NCBI GenBank assembly: GCA_003490025.1
Contig: DNJC01000006.1
Location: forward strand, 68,658-132,657
Direction: 5' to 3'
Length of the DNA stretch: 64,000 nucleotides
Source of the DNA: Geobacter sp.
GTDB taxonomy: Bacteria; Desulfobacterota; Desulfuromonadia; Geobacterales; Geobacteraceae
The notes below the pieces were generated by a model. The model was not told where the DNA came from. It ran no database searches and saw only the letters and a program-made list of their open reading frames with translations. The position numbers and the translations under genes were made by a program. Below are positions 1-9,559 of this stretch, in pieces; the stretch's first letter is position 1; every line of letters starts with the position of its first letter.

Positions 1-166
1 TTACACATACATCCATGGTCATCCAAACCTCTCTGCATCTTTATGACGTCTGCGGCGAGCTTTGTGTTATTGTTTTCACTTTCGCTCTGTCTCAAAGAGG
101 TCGAGACCTGCAGCCGCAGCGAGTAAGGTAACGGTAAGGTCAAAAATAGTCAGAAAGGGAGCTTGC
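1..166. other. Non-coding left edge
   Basis: No gene is supported here. A reading frame starting at 62 runs into the downstream gene, but its first 35 residues have no ribosome binding site and a strong one precedes the GTG at 167. A short palindrome AGGTCGAGACCT lies near position 98. The 3' end of any upstream gene lies outside the window. Confidence 0.4.
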
Positions 167-502
167 GTGATTTTTTTTGCTATCCTATTGAAGCCCGTCG
201 TCTGGGTACTGATTTTCAGGTCCGCTATGAAGTCCGATTTCAAGGGGATGATGGGGAGGGCTGCCGCGGTCACCGTTATCCTGACTGTGGCGGACAAATT
301 CAGCGTCGCCGGCAACCTTGCGTTCTCCGCGATCCTGCTTACCCTGCTGCTCTACACAGTGATGTCCTTCATCCTGCTGCCTATCGCCTGGAAACTCCAA
401 AACAGGTGGGTCTCGTTCGCCTGCAACGTGGCGGGCACGCTCGGAGCTTTGGCGGGAGTCAACTTCCTCATGGACTTCCTCCGAGGTCTGCTTCCCTTTT
501 AG
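167..502 (+). CDS. Small integral membrane protein, unknown function
   Basis: A 111-residue protein that is hydrophobic over most of its length, with three to four probable membrane segments (about residues 1-17, 28-45, 51-72 and 85-108). I chose the GTG at 167 because AAAGGGAG lies five bases upstream; the longer reading from 62 has no such site. It ends 22 bases before the DUF3124 gene and probably shares its transcript. I do not recognise a family, and no catalytic or binding motif is visible. Confidence 0.55.
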   Translation: MIFFAILLKPVVWVLIFRSAMKSDFKGMMGRAAAVTVILTVADKFSVAGNLAFSAILLTLLLYTVMSFILLPIAWKLQNRWVSFACNVAGTLGALAGVNFLMDFLRGLLPF

Positions 503-524
503 TCAACTCAAATGGAGACGTGAA

Positions 525-1025
525 ATGCTTCGTAGAGCCACACTGAACCGTAGTTTGTTTGCCTTCTTCCTTCTTCTCGCCTGCAGCATCCACCCCGCCG
601 CCGTGTGGTCCGCCTCCAACGAGATCAGGCTCTCCAGGGGGCAGACGGTCTACGTGCCGGTCTACTCGAACGTCTTCTCCGGCCCGCGCAACCTTCCCTT
701 CCAGTTGGCTGCCACCCTGAGCGTCAGGAATACCGACCTCGCCGAGTCGCTTCGGGTCACCTCCATAGACTACTACGACACCAAGGGGGCGCTGGTCCGG
801 CGCTATCTCGACAAGCCGGTATCGCTGCCCCCGCTTGGCACCACCTATGTCCACATCAAGGAAAAGGATGAAAGCGGCGGCTTCGGCGCCAACTTCATCG
901 TCAGGTGGCAGGCTGACAGGGTGATCAACGCTCCCATCATCGAATGCGTCATGATCGGCGCTACCTCGGGGCAGGGGATCTCGTTCGTAAGCCCCGGCCA
1001 GGAGATCCGCGAGGGCTCCAGGTAG
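525..1025 (+). CDS. DUF3124 exported protein
   Basis: A 166-residue protein with an N-terminal signal peptide (basic start, hydrophobic core about residues 10-25, small residues before about 30). The mature part has features I associate with DUF3124: 'YVPVYS', then 'LAATLSVRNTD', 'YYDTKGALVR' and 'FIVRWQA'. The family is of unknown function and is presumably periplasmic. GGAG lies seven bases upstream of the ATG. It follows the small membrane protein closely and precedes the P-type ATPase by 60 bases, so the three may be co-transcribed. The family call rests on recognised motifs rather than on an alignment. Confidence 0.7.
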   Translation: MLRRATLNRSLFAFFLLLACSIHPAAVWSASNEIRLSRGQTVYVPVYSNVFSGPRNLPFQLAATLSVRNTDLAESLRVTSIDYYDTKGALVRRYLDKPVSLPPLGTTYVHIKEKDESGGFGANFIVRWQADRVINAPIIECVMIGATSGQGISFVSPGQEIREGSR

Positions 1026-1085
1026 AGGGAACTGCGGCAACCCTTGAAATCCGTATTCCCTTTTTCTCTCCGAGGAACGGTCGTC

Positions 1086-3782
1086 ATGAAACCTGCAACC
1101 TCCGATATTCCGAGCAATTGTCACGCCTTGGAAGTGGCTGCCGTCCTCGCTGCCCTTGGCGCCGACGCAAGAGGGCTGTCGCTCTCCGCGGCACGGGAAC
1201 GGCTGGGCAGATACGGAGCCAACGAACTGCAGGCCGCGCCCCGCATTTCACCCTGGGCCGTGATCCTGGAACAGTTCAAGAACGTTTTGATCGTCATCCT
1301 GCTGGTCTCGGCGCTCCTCTCCGCTTTCCTGGGGCACGCCGTCGAGGCTGTCGCCATCGCGGTGATCGTTCTCTTTGCCGCTCTCCTCGGGTTTGTCCAG
1401 GAGTACCGGGCGGAGAGGGCCATTGAAGCGCTCAGGGAGATGGCGGCACCGGAGGCGTCGGTGCTGCGGGAGGGCGTCGAGGTCAAGATCCCGGCGCGCG
1501 ACCTCGTGCCCGGCGATGTCGTGCTGCTGCGGACGGGGGACCGGATCCCTGCGGATCTGAGGCTGGTTGAATCGCACAACCTGCAGCTGGACGAGGCGGC
1601 GCTTACGGGCGAGTCGGTTCCCGTCGACAAAAGCGCAGCCTCCCTTGTCGATGAAACTGCGCCGCTTGCAGAGCGTATGAACATGGCCTTTGCCGGCACG
1701 GCGGTGACCTTCGGCAGAGGGAGCGGCGTAGTGGCAGCCACCGGGATGCGGACCGAGTTCGGCAAGATCGCCCGTATGATCTCCGCGATTGAGACAGGAA
1801 GGACCCCGCTGCAGGAGAACCTGGACCGGGTCGGCAAGATCCTGGCGAAGATCGCGCTCGCCGGTGTCGCGGCCGTCGTTGCCGTCGGGTTGCTGCGGGG
1901 CGAGCAGTTCCTGGACATGCTCCTCTTCGGAGTCGCGCTCGGCGTCGCCGTCGTGCCGGAAGCGCTCCCCGCCGTCGTGACCATCTCCCTGGCCATCGGA
2001 GTGCAGCGCATGGTGAAGCGCCACGCCCTGATGCGCAGGCTCGCCGCGGTGGAGACCCTGGGGAGCACCACGGTGATCTGCTCGGACAAGACCGGCACGC
2101 TTACCCGAGACGAGATGACGGTGCGCAGCTGCTTCGTCGCCGGCGAGACCTACCATGTTTCAGGCGCAGGCTACGCCCCGGAAGGGGAGTTCAGCAGCAA
2201 CGGCGTCCGGGTCGATGCGCCGGAACAGTTGAAGTTATTGTTGAGAGGAGCGGTGCTGGCGAGCGACGGGCGCCTGCTGCGGGACGATTCAGGGCGCTGG
2301 CTGGTCCGGGGAGACCCGACAGAGGGGGCGCTCGTGGCCGCAGCCGCCAAGGCGGGGCTCGACAAGACCGAACTGGATGCGGAACTACCCCGGGTGGACG
2401 AAATCCCTTTCACCTCGGAAAGAAAGCGGATGACCACGCTCCACGACGGCGGGGGAGGGCGGATCGCTTTTTCGAAAGGAGCTCCGGAGGTGATCCTTGC
2501 CTCGTGCAGCCGCCTCCTGGGCCCCGATGGCGAGACGATGCTTGACCCGGCAGGAAGGGAGCGGTTAATTGCCGCGTCCCGGGCCATGGCCGAATCCGCC
2601 CTGCGAGTCCTCGGAGTCGCGTTCAAGAAGGATGCGGCGCGGGTCGACGCGGAAAAAGAGATGACCTTCCTCGGGCTGGTCGGGATGATCGATCCCCCGA
2701 GGCCGGAGGCGCGCGAGGCGATAAAAACCTGCCAGAGGGCCGGAATCACGGCGGTGATGATAACCGGCGACCACCCGCTTACCGCAGGTGCCGTGGCAGG
2801 CGAGCTGGGCCTTCTTTCCGGCGGGCGGGCCGTGACCGGGTCCGACCTGGATGCCATGGATCAGACCGCCCTGGAAAACGCGGTCCAGTCGATCCGGGTC
2901 TACGCGCGGGTCTCGCCGGCGCACAAGCTTCGGGTGGTTGAGGCGCTGCAGAAGAAGGGGCATATCGTCGCCATGACCGGGGATGGCGTCAACGACGCCC
3001 CGGCCTTGAAGAAGGCCGACATCGGCATCGCCATGGGCATCACCGGTACGGCCGTCAGCAAGGAGGCCGCCGCCGTGACCCTCACCGACGACAACTTCGC
3101 CTCCATCGTTGCGGCGGTGGAAGAGGGGCGCGGCATCTTCGACAACATCAAGAAGTACCTGATGTACCTCCTGTCGTCGAACCTGGGGGAGATCGGGCTC
3201 ATGGCCGGCGCCTTGCTGCTTGCTCTCCCCTTGCCGCTCTCCGCGGTGCAGATCCTCTACGTGAACCTCGCCACCGACGGGCTTCCCGCCCTGGCGCTTG
3301 CGGTCGATCCTCCCGTAGCCGACATCATGGCGAGACCGCCGCGCGACGCCTCCCGGGGGATCTTCACCCGTCCGGTGGTCACGCTGATCCTGGTGGGAGG
3401 CGCCTGGTCCACCCTGGTCAACCTCGCGCTCTTCTCGTGGGCGCGCGCCACCTGCGGCTGCGTGGAAGAGGCCATGACCATGACCTTCGTGTCGCTCGTG
3501 CTGATCCAGTTTTTCAAGGCGTACAATTTCCGGTCCGACCGGGAATCCGTGCTGCGCGCCCCGTTCGCCAACAAGTGGCTCAACCTCGCCATCCTGTGGG
3601 AGCTCGGCCTGCTGCTGGTCGTGGTTTATCTCCCGGTGCTGCACAAGCCTTTCGGGACCTTCTCGCTCACCTTTAACGACTGGCTGGTTACCGTCCTTGC
3701 CTCCGGCACCATCTTTCCGGTTCTGGAACTTGCCAAGTGGCTCCAGAGGCGAAAGGAGCCGGGGGCTGTGCCGTTAAGTTAA
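1086..3782 (+). CDS. P-type cation-transporting ATPase, P2A (calcium-pump-like)
   Basis: An 898-residue P-type ATPase pumping cations across the inner membrane. N-terminal cation-ATPase domain, then the actuator domain with LTGES, the phosphorylation motif DKTGTLT (the first Asp is phosphorylated), a nucleotide-binding domain, and the hinge motif TGDGVNDAP. Membrane-site residues resemble SERCA site II: PEALP in M4, N and E in 'SSNLGEI' of M5, and N and D in 'NLATDGLP' of M6. That favours calcium or manganese over potassium or sodium, but the ion cannot be settled from sequence. Start chosen at 1086, with GAGG upstream; a longer TTG frame from 1044 lacks support. Length is typical for bacterial P2 pumps. 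Confidence 0.88.
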   Translation: MKPATSDIPSNCHALEVAAVLAALGADARGLSLSAARERLGRYGANELQAAPRISPWAVILEQFKNVLIVILLVSALLSAFLGHAVEAVAIAVIVLFAALLGFVQEYRAERAIEALREMAAPEASVLREGVEVKIPARDLVPGDVVLLRTGDRIPADLRLVESHNLQLDEAALTGESVPVDKSAASLVDETAPLAERMNMAFAGTAVTFGRGSGVVAATGMRTEFGKIARMISAIETGRTPLQENLDRVGKILAKIALAGVAAVVAVGLLRGEQFLDMLLFGVALGVAVVPEALPAVVTISLAIGVQRMVKRHALMRRLAAVETLGSTTVICSDKTGTLTRDEMTVRSCFVAGETYHVSGAGYAPEGEFSSNGVRVDAPEQLKLLLRGAVLASDGRLLRDDSGRWLVRGDPTEGALVAAAAKAGLDKTELDAELPRVDEIPFTSERKRMTTLHDGGGGRIAFSKGAPEVILASCSRLLGPDGETMLDPAGRERLIAASRAMAESALRVLGVAFKKDAARVDAEKEMTFLGLVGMIDPPRPEAREAIKTCQRAGITAVMITGDHPLTAGAVAGELGLLSGGRAVTGSDLDAMDQTALENAVQSIRVYARVSPAHKLRVVEALQKKGHIVAMTGDGVNDAPALKKADIGIAMGITGTAVSKEAAAVTLTDDNFASIVAAVEEGRGIFDNIKKYLMYLLSSNLGEIGLMAGALLLALPLPLSAVQILYVNLATDGLPALALAVDPPVADIMARPPRDASRGIFTRPVVTLILVGGAWSTLVNLALFSWARATCGCVEEAMTMTFVSLVLIQFFKAYNFRSDRESVLRAPFANKWLNLAILWELGLLLVVVYLPVLHKPFGTFSLTFNDWLVTVLASGTIFPVLELAKWLQRRKEPGAVPLS

Positions 3783-4012
3783 GTAACTTGAGCCCTATCT
3801 GTCTCGACAAAGCGGTCCCCGCCCCCGGAGGGGGAGGGTAGGGGCGAATAATAATTCGCCCCTACGGTTCTTCGCTGAAGCGGCTAGTCTTCCCCCCTCC
3901 CAACCTCCCCCCGCTGGGGGGAGGAGTGAGTGGTTACTAGTGGGCAAGGCTCTCAGAGTTCGTGTAAGCTCACATTGTTAGAAACAAGCACATTGACTCC
4001 AGACGAGGTTGC
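3783..4012. repeat. Intergenic palindromic repeats (GTAGGGGCGAAT type and C/G-rich type)
   Basis: A near-perfect palindrome at 3838-3865 reads GTAGGGGCGAAT, a short centre, then ATTCGCCCCTAC. The same element recurs at 18725-18751 (degenerate), 18818-18845 and 42078-42105. It is followed at about 3892-3926 by a C-run/G-run hairpin related to the copies at 17383, 18766, 31002 and 32404. These are REP-like genome repeats; as hairpins they may also end transcription of the ATPase gene. Confidence 0.75.
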
Positions 4013-5992
4013 ATGGATTTCAACGCATTGCGGGATATCGTGGTACTTTTCGGCCTGGCGCTGCTCACCGTTGTGGTGCTGCGCAAGCTGAATCTTCCGT
4101 CCATCATCGGCTTCCTGATCACCGGCATGCTGGCGGGGCCTTACGCCCTGGGGTTCATCAGGAACCCCCACCAGGTCGAGCAGATGGCCGAGTACGGCGT
4201 GGTGCTGCTTCTATTCACCATCGGCATCGAGTTTTCCCTGAAGGAACTGGTGCGGATCCGGCACATGGTCCTCCTGGGAGGGGGGCTGCAGCTCTTTCTC
4301 ACCATCGGCGCGGTGGCGGCAATCGGGACCATGGCCGCTTTCCCAATTTCGCAGGCTGTCTTCTTCGGCTTCCTGGTGGCGCTATCTTCGACCGCCATCA
4401 TCATGAAGCTCATGATGGACGCCGGGGAGATGGATACCCCGCAGGCGAAGGCCACCCTCGGCATCCTCATCTTCCAGGATCTCTGCATCGTGCCGCTCAT
4501 GCTCTTCACGCCCCATCTCGCGGGCGGCGGCGACGGGCTGCTGGACATAGCCATCGTCTCTGCCAAGGCGATAGCGGTGATAGCCGCGGCCCACCTGAGC
4601 GCCAGGTTCCTGATCCCGTGGATCTTCGAACAGGTGGTCGGAACCAGGAGCCGCGAACTCTTCATCCTCAGCATCATCTTCATCGGCATGGGAACGGCAT
4701 GGCTCACGGCGCAGGCCGGGCTCTCGCTCGCGCTCGGCGCGTTCATAGCCGGGCTCTCCATCTCCGAATCCGAATACAGCCACCAGGCGCTGGGCGACAT
4801 CATGCCGTTTCGCGAGGCGTTCGTGAGCCTGTTCTTCATCTCCGTCGGGATGCTCCTGAAGCCCGCCATACTGATTAAATTCCCGCTGCTGATCATCGGG
4901 CTGGTGCTCGCCATCATCCTTGTGAAGGCACTCCTCGCCTCGGCGGTGGGGGTCGCACTCGGGCTACCGATGCGGATCGCGATCATCGCCGGCCTGGCGC
5001 TCGCCCAGATAGGGGAGTTCTCCTTCGTTTTATCCCACAGCGGCCTGTCGTACGGCCTCCTCACCAGGGAAACCTACCAGATCTTTCTTGCCGCCTCCAT
5101 CGCCACCATGATGCTGACCCCTTTGTGCATGAAGATATCCGGCCCCGTTGCCGATTACCTCACGGCGAGCCTTCCTCACTCCTGGACCCGGGGGCGCAGC
5201 AGTCTCTCCCAGAACGGCAACGACGTGACCCTCAGCGATCACGTCATCATCGTCGGCTACGGCGTGAATGGAAGGAACCTGACGAAGGTCCTCGGCAACC
5301 TCGATATACCCAGGGTCGTCATCGACACCAACCCCTTCACGGTCCGCAGCGAAAAGGGGGGCGGCGAACAGATCATCTTCGGCGACGCCTCGAAGCCGGA
5401 GATCCTGGGACATGCCCGGATCAGTGAGGCGCGCATCATCGTCATCGCCATCTCAGACGCGGCGGCATCCAGGCGTATCGCTTCGCTGGCAAGGATGATC
5501 AACCCGTCGATACATATCATTGTGCGCACAAGGTATCTCCTTGAGATGGAACCGCTTTTCAGGATTGGCGTCAACGAGGTGATACCCGAGGAATTCGAGA
5601 CCTCTGTAGAAATTCTCTCCAGGGTGCTAAAAAGATTTTTGATTCCGCAGGATGCTGTCGAAGAGTGTATTGCAGAGGTGCGGCGCGACGGCTACGAGAT
5701 GCTAAGGACGGCCAGCAAGCGGCACAGCCACGCGGTCGGCATAGCCGGATTCCTTTCGGGGGCTGAAATCGGGAGTTACCGCGTACGGAGAGGTTCGCCT
5801 GTCGAGGGAGAGAGCCTGAGGGGAGGGCTGCTGCGGTCCACTTCCGGCGCCACGGTCGTGGCCATCAGGAGAGGTTCTGAGATCACCCCCAACCCCGACC
5901 CGGTCTGGGAGTTCCGCGAAGACGACATCGCCCTCCTTCTGGGGACCCCGGAGCAGATGCGCGCCGCGGCAAAGCTATTCGAACCGGCATGA
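4013..5992 (+). CDS. CPA2-family cation:proton antiporter with RCK (TrkA-N/TrkA-C) domains
   Basis: A 659-residue KefB/YbaL-like inner-membrane transporter. Residues about 1-385 form the Na+/H+ exchanger domain of roughly twelve membrane segments, with 'GFLITGMLAGP' near the start. Residues about 411-530 form a Rossmann-type TrkA-N domain beginning 'HVIIVGYGVNG', which binds NAD(H) or another nucleotide. Residues about 570-655 form a TrkA-C ligand-binding domain. The probable role is regulated potassium or sodium efflux against protons; the ion is not decided by sequence. GAGG lies four bases before the ATG. Neighbouring the cation ATPase, it suggests an ion-homeostasis cluster. Confidence 0.87.
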   Translation: MDFNALRDIVVLFGLALLTVVVLRKLNLPSIIGFLITGMLAGPYALGFIRNPHQVEQMAEYGVVLLLFTIGIEFSLKELVRIRHMVLLGGGLQLFLTIGAVAAIGTMAAFPISQAVFFGFLVALSSTAIIMKLMMDAGEMDTPQAKATLGILIFQDLCIVPLMLFTPHLAGGGDGLLDIAIVSAKAIAVIAAAHLSARFLIPWIFEQVVGTRSRELFILSIIFIGMGTAWLTAQAGLSLALGAFIAGLSISESEYSHQALGDIMPFREAFVSLFFISVGMLLKPAILIKFPLLIIGLVLAIILVKALLASAVGVALGLPMRIAIIAGLALAQIGEFSFVLSHSGLSYGLLTRETYQIFLAASIATMMLTPLCMKISGPVADYLTASLPHSWTRGRSSLSQNGNDVTLSDHVIIVGYGVNGRNLTKVLGNLDIPRVVIDTNPFTVRSEKGGGEQIIFGDASKPEILGHARISEARIIVIAISDAAASRRIASLARMINPSIHIIVRTRYLLEMEPLFRIGVNEVIPEEFETSVEILSRVLKRFLIPQDAVEECIAEVRRDGYEMLRTASKRHSHAVGIAGFLSGAEIGSYRVRRGSPVEGESLRGGLLRSTSGATVVAIRRGSEITPNPDPVWEFREDDIALLLGTPEQMRAAAKLFEPA

Positions 5993-6049
5993 CAGCCAAC
6001 CGAAGTACCCCTCGATGGTCGCAAAGCTCCAGCTTTGCCTCGTGAGGAA

Positions 6050-6110
6050 GCGAATTCCACCCCTCGCCCACCGGGAGAGGGTGCCCGGAGGGCGGGTGAG
6101 GGCGGTGGCC
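6050..6110. repeat. REP-like element, CCCTCGCCC...GGGTGAGGG family
   Basis: A palindromic stretch containing CCCTCGCCCACCGGGAGAGG followed by GGGCGGGTGAGGG. The same family occurs at 9518-9556 between genes and twice inside the pfaC coding sequence (49783-49823 and 49874-49915). It lies in the otherwise empty space between the antiporter and glgP genes. Confidence 0.7.
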
Positions 6111-6269
6111 CCTCATTCGCCGTCGCTCAAAGCCTCAACCTTCCCTCGAGTGGGGCAGGAGCTTGGGAACGAGAGGAACTGGACGAAAGGGCTTCGCAAT
6201 AAAGTCGAAACGGGTACAATTTACCAATTGCCAGCAGCCGGAACATCATTTCCGCTAAGGAGTATAGAC

Positions 6270-8762
6270 ATGCCGAACAATGAAGGGAAAACCATCTGTG
6301 CGCCGGGGCTAACCGAGCTGCCGCCGCTGCCGATGGACACGCGAAGCCTGGTCAGGGACTTCGTGCATCACTATTTCCACCACCTGGGGCGCGACAAGTA
6401 CTGCCGCTCGATACGCTACCACTACCAGGCCCTGGCGTTCACTGTGCGAGAGCGTCTCATCGAGCGCTGGAACAACACCCGCTACGGCTACATAAACGCC
6501 GACACCAAGACCGGCTATTACCTCTCCCTTGAATTCCTGATGGGGAGGGCGCTGGGCAACGCCATGCTGAACCTCGGGCTCGAGGATGCCGCCCACAAGG
6601 CTCTGGAGGAACTCGGCCTCGTCCTGGAGGACCTTGTCGAGGAGGAGAACGACGCCGGGCTTGGCAACGGGGGCCTCGGCCGCCTTGCCGCCTGCTTCCT
6701 GGACAGCTGCGCCACCCTGCAGCTGCCGGTCATGGGGTACGGCATCCGTTACGAGTACGGGATGTTCCGCCAGCGCATCGAGGACGGGCGCCAGGTCGAG
6801 GAGCCGGATCACTGGCTTCGCGACGGCAATCCGTGGGAGATGGAGCGCCCGGAATACACCCAGCGGGTCCGTTTCGGCGGGCGCTGCGAGTGCATCAGGA
6901 ACGACGACGGGACGCTGAACTACCGCTGGGTCGACACCCACGAGGTCCTTGCGATCCCGTATGACATACCGATCCCGGGGTATCAAAACGGCACCGTCAA
7001 TTCGCTGCGGCTCTGGAAGGCCAACGCCACCGACGTCTTCGACCTGGAGGAGTTCAACGCCGGGAGTTACACCGAGTCGGTCGCCATGAAGAACGCGGCG
7101 GAGAACATCACCATGGTGCTTTATCCCAACGACGCCAGCGAGAACGGCAAGGAGCTGAGGCTGCGCCAGCAGTATTTCCTCGCCTCGGCCAGCCTGCAGG
7201 ACGTCATCGCCCGCTGGATTCACCGGCAGGGGAGGGTGTTCGGCCACTTCGCAGAGAGGAACTGTTTCCAGTTGAACGACACGCATCCGAGCTGTGCGGT
7301 GCCGGAGCTGATGCGCCTGTTGATCGACGAGCAGGGGATGGGCTGGGAAGAGGCATGGAGCATCACCAGCCGCACCATGGCCTACACCAACCACACCCTT
7401 CTACCCGAGGCGCTGGAGAAATGGCCGCTGTCGCTGTTCAGGCAGCTGCTGCCGCGCATCCTGGACATTATCCTCGAGATAAACGCGCGCTTTCTCTCCG
7501 AGGTCTCCAGCCGCTGGCCCGGCGACGGCGAAAAGCTCCGCAACATGTCGATCATCGAGGAAGGTCCGGTCCCCATGGTGCGCATGGCGTACCTGGCCAT
7601 CGTCGGGAGCTTCTCGGTCAACGGGGTGGCGGCCCTTCACTCGCAGCTGCTGGCGCAGGGACTGTTCCGCGACTTCTTCGAACTGTGGCCGGAGAAGTTC
7701 AACAACAAGACCAATGGCGTCACGCCGCGCCGCTGGCTGGCCAAATGCAACACCGGGCTCACGCGTCTTATCTCCAGCAAGATCGGTGACGGTTTCGTTG
7801 CGGAACTCGGACGGATACGGGAGATAGCTCCCTACGCCGACGATCCCGAATTCCGCGAGCAGTGGCATGCGGTGAAGCAGGCCAACAAGGAGCGGCTGGC
7901 GGCCATGGTACAGGAGCAATGCGGCGTCACCTTCAACCCTGCCGGCATGTTCGACGTGCAGGTGAAAAGGATCCACGAATACAAGCGCCAGCTCTTGAAC
8001 GTGCTGCACGTGATACACCTGTACGACAGGATCAAAAGGGGCGACACCGACAACTGGACCGACCGCTGCGTGCTGATCGGCGGCAAGGCGGCCCCTGGCT
8101 ACTTCATGGCGAAGCTCATCATCAAGCTGATCAGCAACGTCGCCAAGGTGGTCAATGACGATCCGGTGGTGGGCGACCGGCTGAAGGTCGCCTTCCTCCC
8201 GAACTACCGCGTCACCGCGATGGAGGTGATCTGTCCCGGAACGGACCTCTCGGAGCAGATTTCAACGGCCGGGAAGGAGGCTTCGGGTACGGGGAACATG
8301 AAGTTCATGATGAACGGCGCTGTAACCATAGGCACCCTTGACGGCGCAAACATCGAGATCCGCGAGGAAGTGGGGGACGACAACTTCTTCGTGTTCGGTC
8401 TCACCGCGGAGCAGGTGGAGCAGATGCGCGGCAGCTACAACCCGCGCGGCATCGTAGCCGCAGACCCCGACATGGAGCGGGTGATGCAACTTCTGGCCAG
8501 CGGGCATTTCAACATGTTCGAGAACGGCATCTTCGATCCCATCCTGGCGGCCATCAACAGCCCGCACGACCCGTGGATGGTCGCTGCCGACTTCCGCAGC
8601 TTCGTCCTCGCGCAAAGGCGCGCGGCGGAGACCTATCGCGACAGGGAACGCTGGACCAGGATGAGCATCGTAAACAGCGCCAGGAGCGGCAAATTTTCCA
8701 CGGACAGGACCATCAACGAGTACAATGACGAGATTTGGCATCTGCGGCAAGTAAAGCCTTAA
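6270..8762 (+). CDS. glgP: Glycogen/alpha-glucan phosphorylase
   Basis: An 830-residue GT35 phosphorylase that releases glucose-1-phosphate from glycogen or maltodextrin ends in the cytoplasm. The pyridoxal-phosphate lysine lies in 'EASGTGNMKFMMNGA' near residue 680. The conserved N-terminal 'YYLSLEFLMGR' and 'NDAGLGNGGLGRLAACFLDS' are present. The size matches the classic enzyme rather than the shorter GlgP2 type. The ATG at 6270 has AAGGAG seven bases upstream; a frame extending to 6015 runs through a REP-like repeat and is rejected. It stands alone, with no glycogen synthesis genes beside it. Confidence 0.95.
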   Translation: MPNNEGKTICAPGLTELPPLPMDTRSLVRDFVHHYFHHLGRDKYCRSIRYHYQALAFTVRERLIERWNNTRYGYINADTKTGYYLSLEFLMGRALGNAMLNLGLEDAAHKALEELGLVLEDLVEEENDAGLGNGGLGRLAACFLDSCATLQLPVMGYGIRYEYGMFRQRIEDGRQVEEPDHWLRDGNPWEMERPEYTQRVRFGGRCECIRNDDGTLNYRWVDTHEVLAIPYDIPIPGYQNGTVNSLRLWKANATDVFDLEEFNAGSYTESVAMKNAAENITMVLYPNDASENGKELRLRQQYFLASASLQDVIARWIHRQGRVFGHFAERNCFQLNDTHPSCAVPELMRLLIDEQGMGWEEAWSITSRTMAYTNHTLLPEALEKWPLSLFRQLLPRILDIILEINARFLSEVSSRWPGDGEKLRNMSIIEEGPVPMVRMAYLAIVGSFSVNGVAALHSQLLAQGLFRDFFELWPEKFNNKTNGVTPRRWLAKCNTGLTRLISSKIGDGFVAELGRIREIAPYADDPEFREQWHAVKQANKERLAAMVQEQCGVTFNPAGMFDVQVKRIHEYKRQLLNVLHVIHLYDRIKRGDTDNWTDRCVLIGGKAAPGYFMAKLIIKLISNVAKVVNDDPVVGDRLKVAFLPNYRVTAMEVICPGTDLSEQISTAGKEASGTGNMKFMMNGAVTIGTLDGANIEIREEVGDDNFFVFGLTAEQVEQMRGSYNPRGIVAADPDMERVMQLLASGHFNMFENGIFDPILAAINSPHDPWMVAADFRSFVLAQRRAAETYRDRERWTRMSIVNSARSGKFSTDRTINEYNDEIWHLRQVKP

Positions 8763-8908
8763 TGGGGTAGAACGGCAACTTCCGCTCAAGATTTGACGGG
8801 CGTAGCCGATAGAGTCGACATGGTGGCGGGTTCGGGCGTGTCTGAACCAACCGGACGCTGTGAAACACGGGCTTTTTTACTGATACAAACGCAACTGCGG
8901 AGGAATAT
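8763..8908. other. Intergenic space between glgP and cheW with a weak terminator-like hairpin
   Basis: CGTGT near 8838 can pair with ACACG near 8872, followed by a run of six T. This could terminate glgP transcripts, but the stem is short. The cheW ribosome binding site follows. I see no promoter I would defend. Confidence 0.35.
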
Positions 8909-9406
8909 ATGGCAACGGCAATGGTACCGGTAAAAAAAGGTGAATCTCAGCAGGACCTGATTCAACTGGTGAGCTTCAACCTTGGGGCCGAGGAATACGC
9001 GGTCGAGGTGTTGAAAGTACGGGAAATCATCAGGATGACCCCGATCACCCATGTCCCCAACACACCCCCCAGCGTTGAGGGGATCATCAACCTGCGCGGG
9101 AAGGTGATACCGATCATCTCGCTCAGAAACAGGTTCAGCATGTGCGGCGCGGAAGGCGACCAGCACACGCGGATCATGGTGATGGACATCGACGGGAAGC
9201 TCATGGGATTCATCGTGGACGGTGTTTCAGAGGTGATTCGCATCTCCAGCGGGGAGATCCAGCCGCCGCCGAGCATAGCCGCCGGAGGCGTCGACCAGGA
9301 CTTCATTTGCGGGGTCATCAAACACGGCGAGCAGCTGCTGCTCATGCTGCAACTCGACCGCATGTTCTCCAACGAGGAACACGACGCCTTCTCCAGCTTC
9401 GCCTGA
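8909..9406 (+). CDS. cheW: CheW chemotaxis coupling protein
   Basis: A 165-residue CheW that links chemoreceptors to the CheA kinase. Recognisable family features are 'LVSFNLGAEEYAVEVLKVREII', 'ITHVPNTPPSVEGIINLRGKVIPIISL' and 'MGFIVDGVSEVIRI'. GGAGG lies five bases before the ATG. It is an orphan: no cheA, receptor or other che gene is adjacent, so it must serve an array encoded elsewhere. A strong terminator follows. Confidence 0.94.
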   Translation: MATAMVPVKKGESQQDLIQLVSFNLGAEEYAVEVLKVREIIRMTPITHVPNTPPSVEGIINLRGKVIPIISLRNRFSMCGAEGDQHTRIMVMDIDGKLMGFIVDGVSEVIRISSGEIQPPPSIAAGGVDQDFICGVIKHGEQLLLMLQLDRMFSNEEHDAFSSFA

Positions 9407-9455
9407 CGTTCCGACCTGCTTACTGCCACACCTACTTACCTGTACGCGCGTTGAA

Positions 9456-9496
9456 GAAGGGGGACGGGCACAAGCCTGATCCCCCTTCTGCTTTTT
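9456..9496 (+). terminator. Rho-independent terminator of cheW
   Basis: Stem GAAGGGGGA (9456-9464) pairs with TCCCCCTTC (9480-9488) around a 15-base loop, followed by TGCTTTTT. It lies 50 bases past the cheW stop. Confidence 0.85.
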
Positions 9497-9517
9497 GTTA
9501 GCGAGAGGTGTTGGTAC

Positions 9518-9556
9518 CTCCCTCGCCCTCCGGGAGAGGGTTGGGGTGAGGGAGGC
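9518..9556. repeat. REP-like element, CCCTCGCCC...GGGTGAGGG family
   Basis: CTCCCTCGCCCTCCGGGAGA followed by GGGTTGGGGTGAGGGAGG, lying between the cheW terminator and the 3' end of the convergent aspartic protease gene. Same family as the copies at 6050 and inside pfaC. Confidence 0.7.
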
Positions 9557-9559
9557 CTG

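Noticed and set aside
1121..2156. Long minus-strand frames opposite the P-type ATPase
   Set aside because: Low-complexity Arg/Ser-rich or His/Asp-rich shadows typical of the complement of high-GC genes; the plus strand encodes an intact ATPase.
8763..8908. A c-di-GMP (GEMM) riboswitch before cheW
   Set aside because: Some GACG/GGGCGT sequence recalls the motif, but the conserved GEMM core and tetraloop pairing cannot be built.
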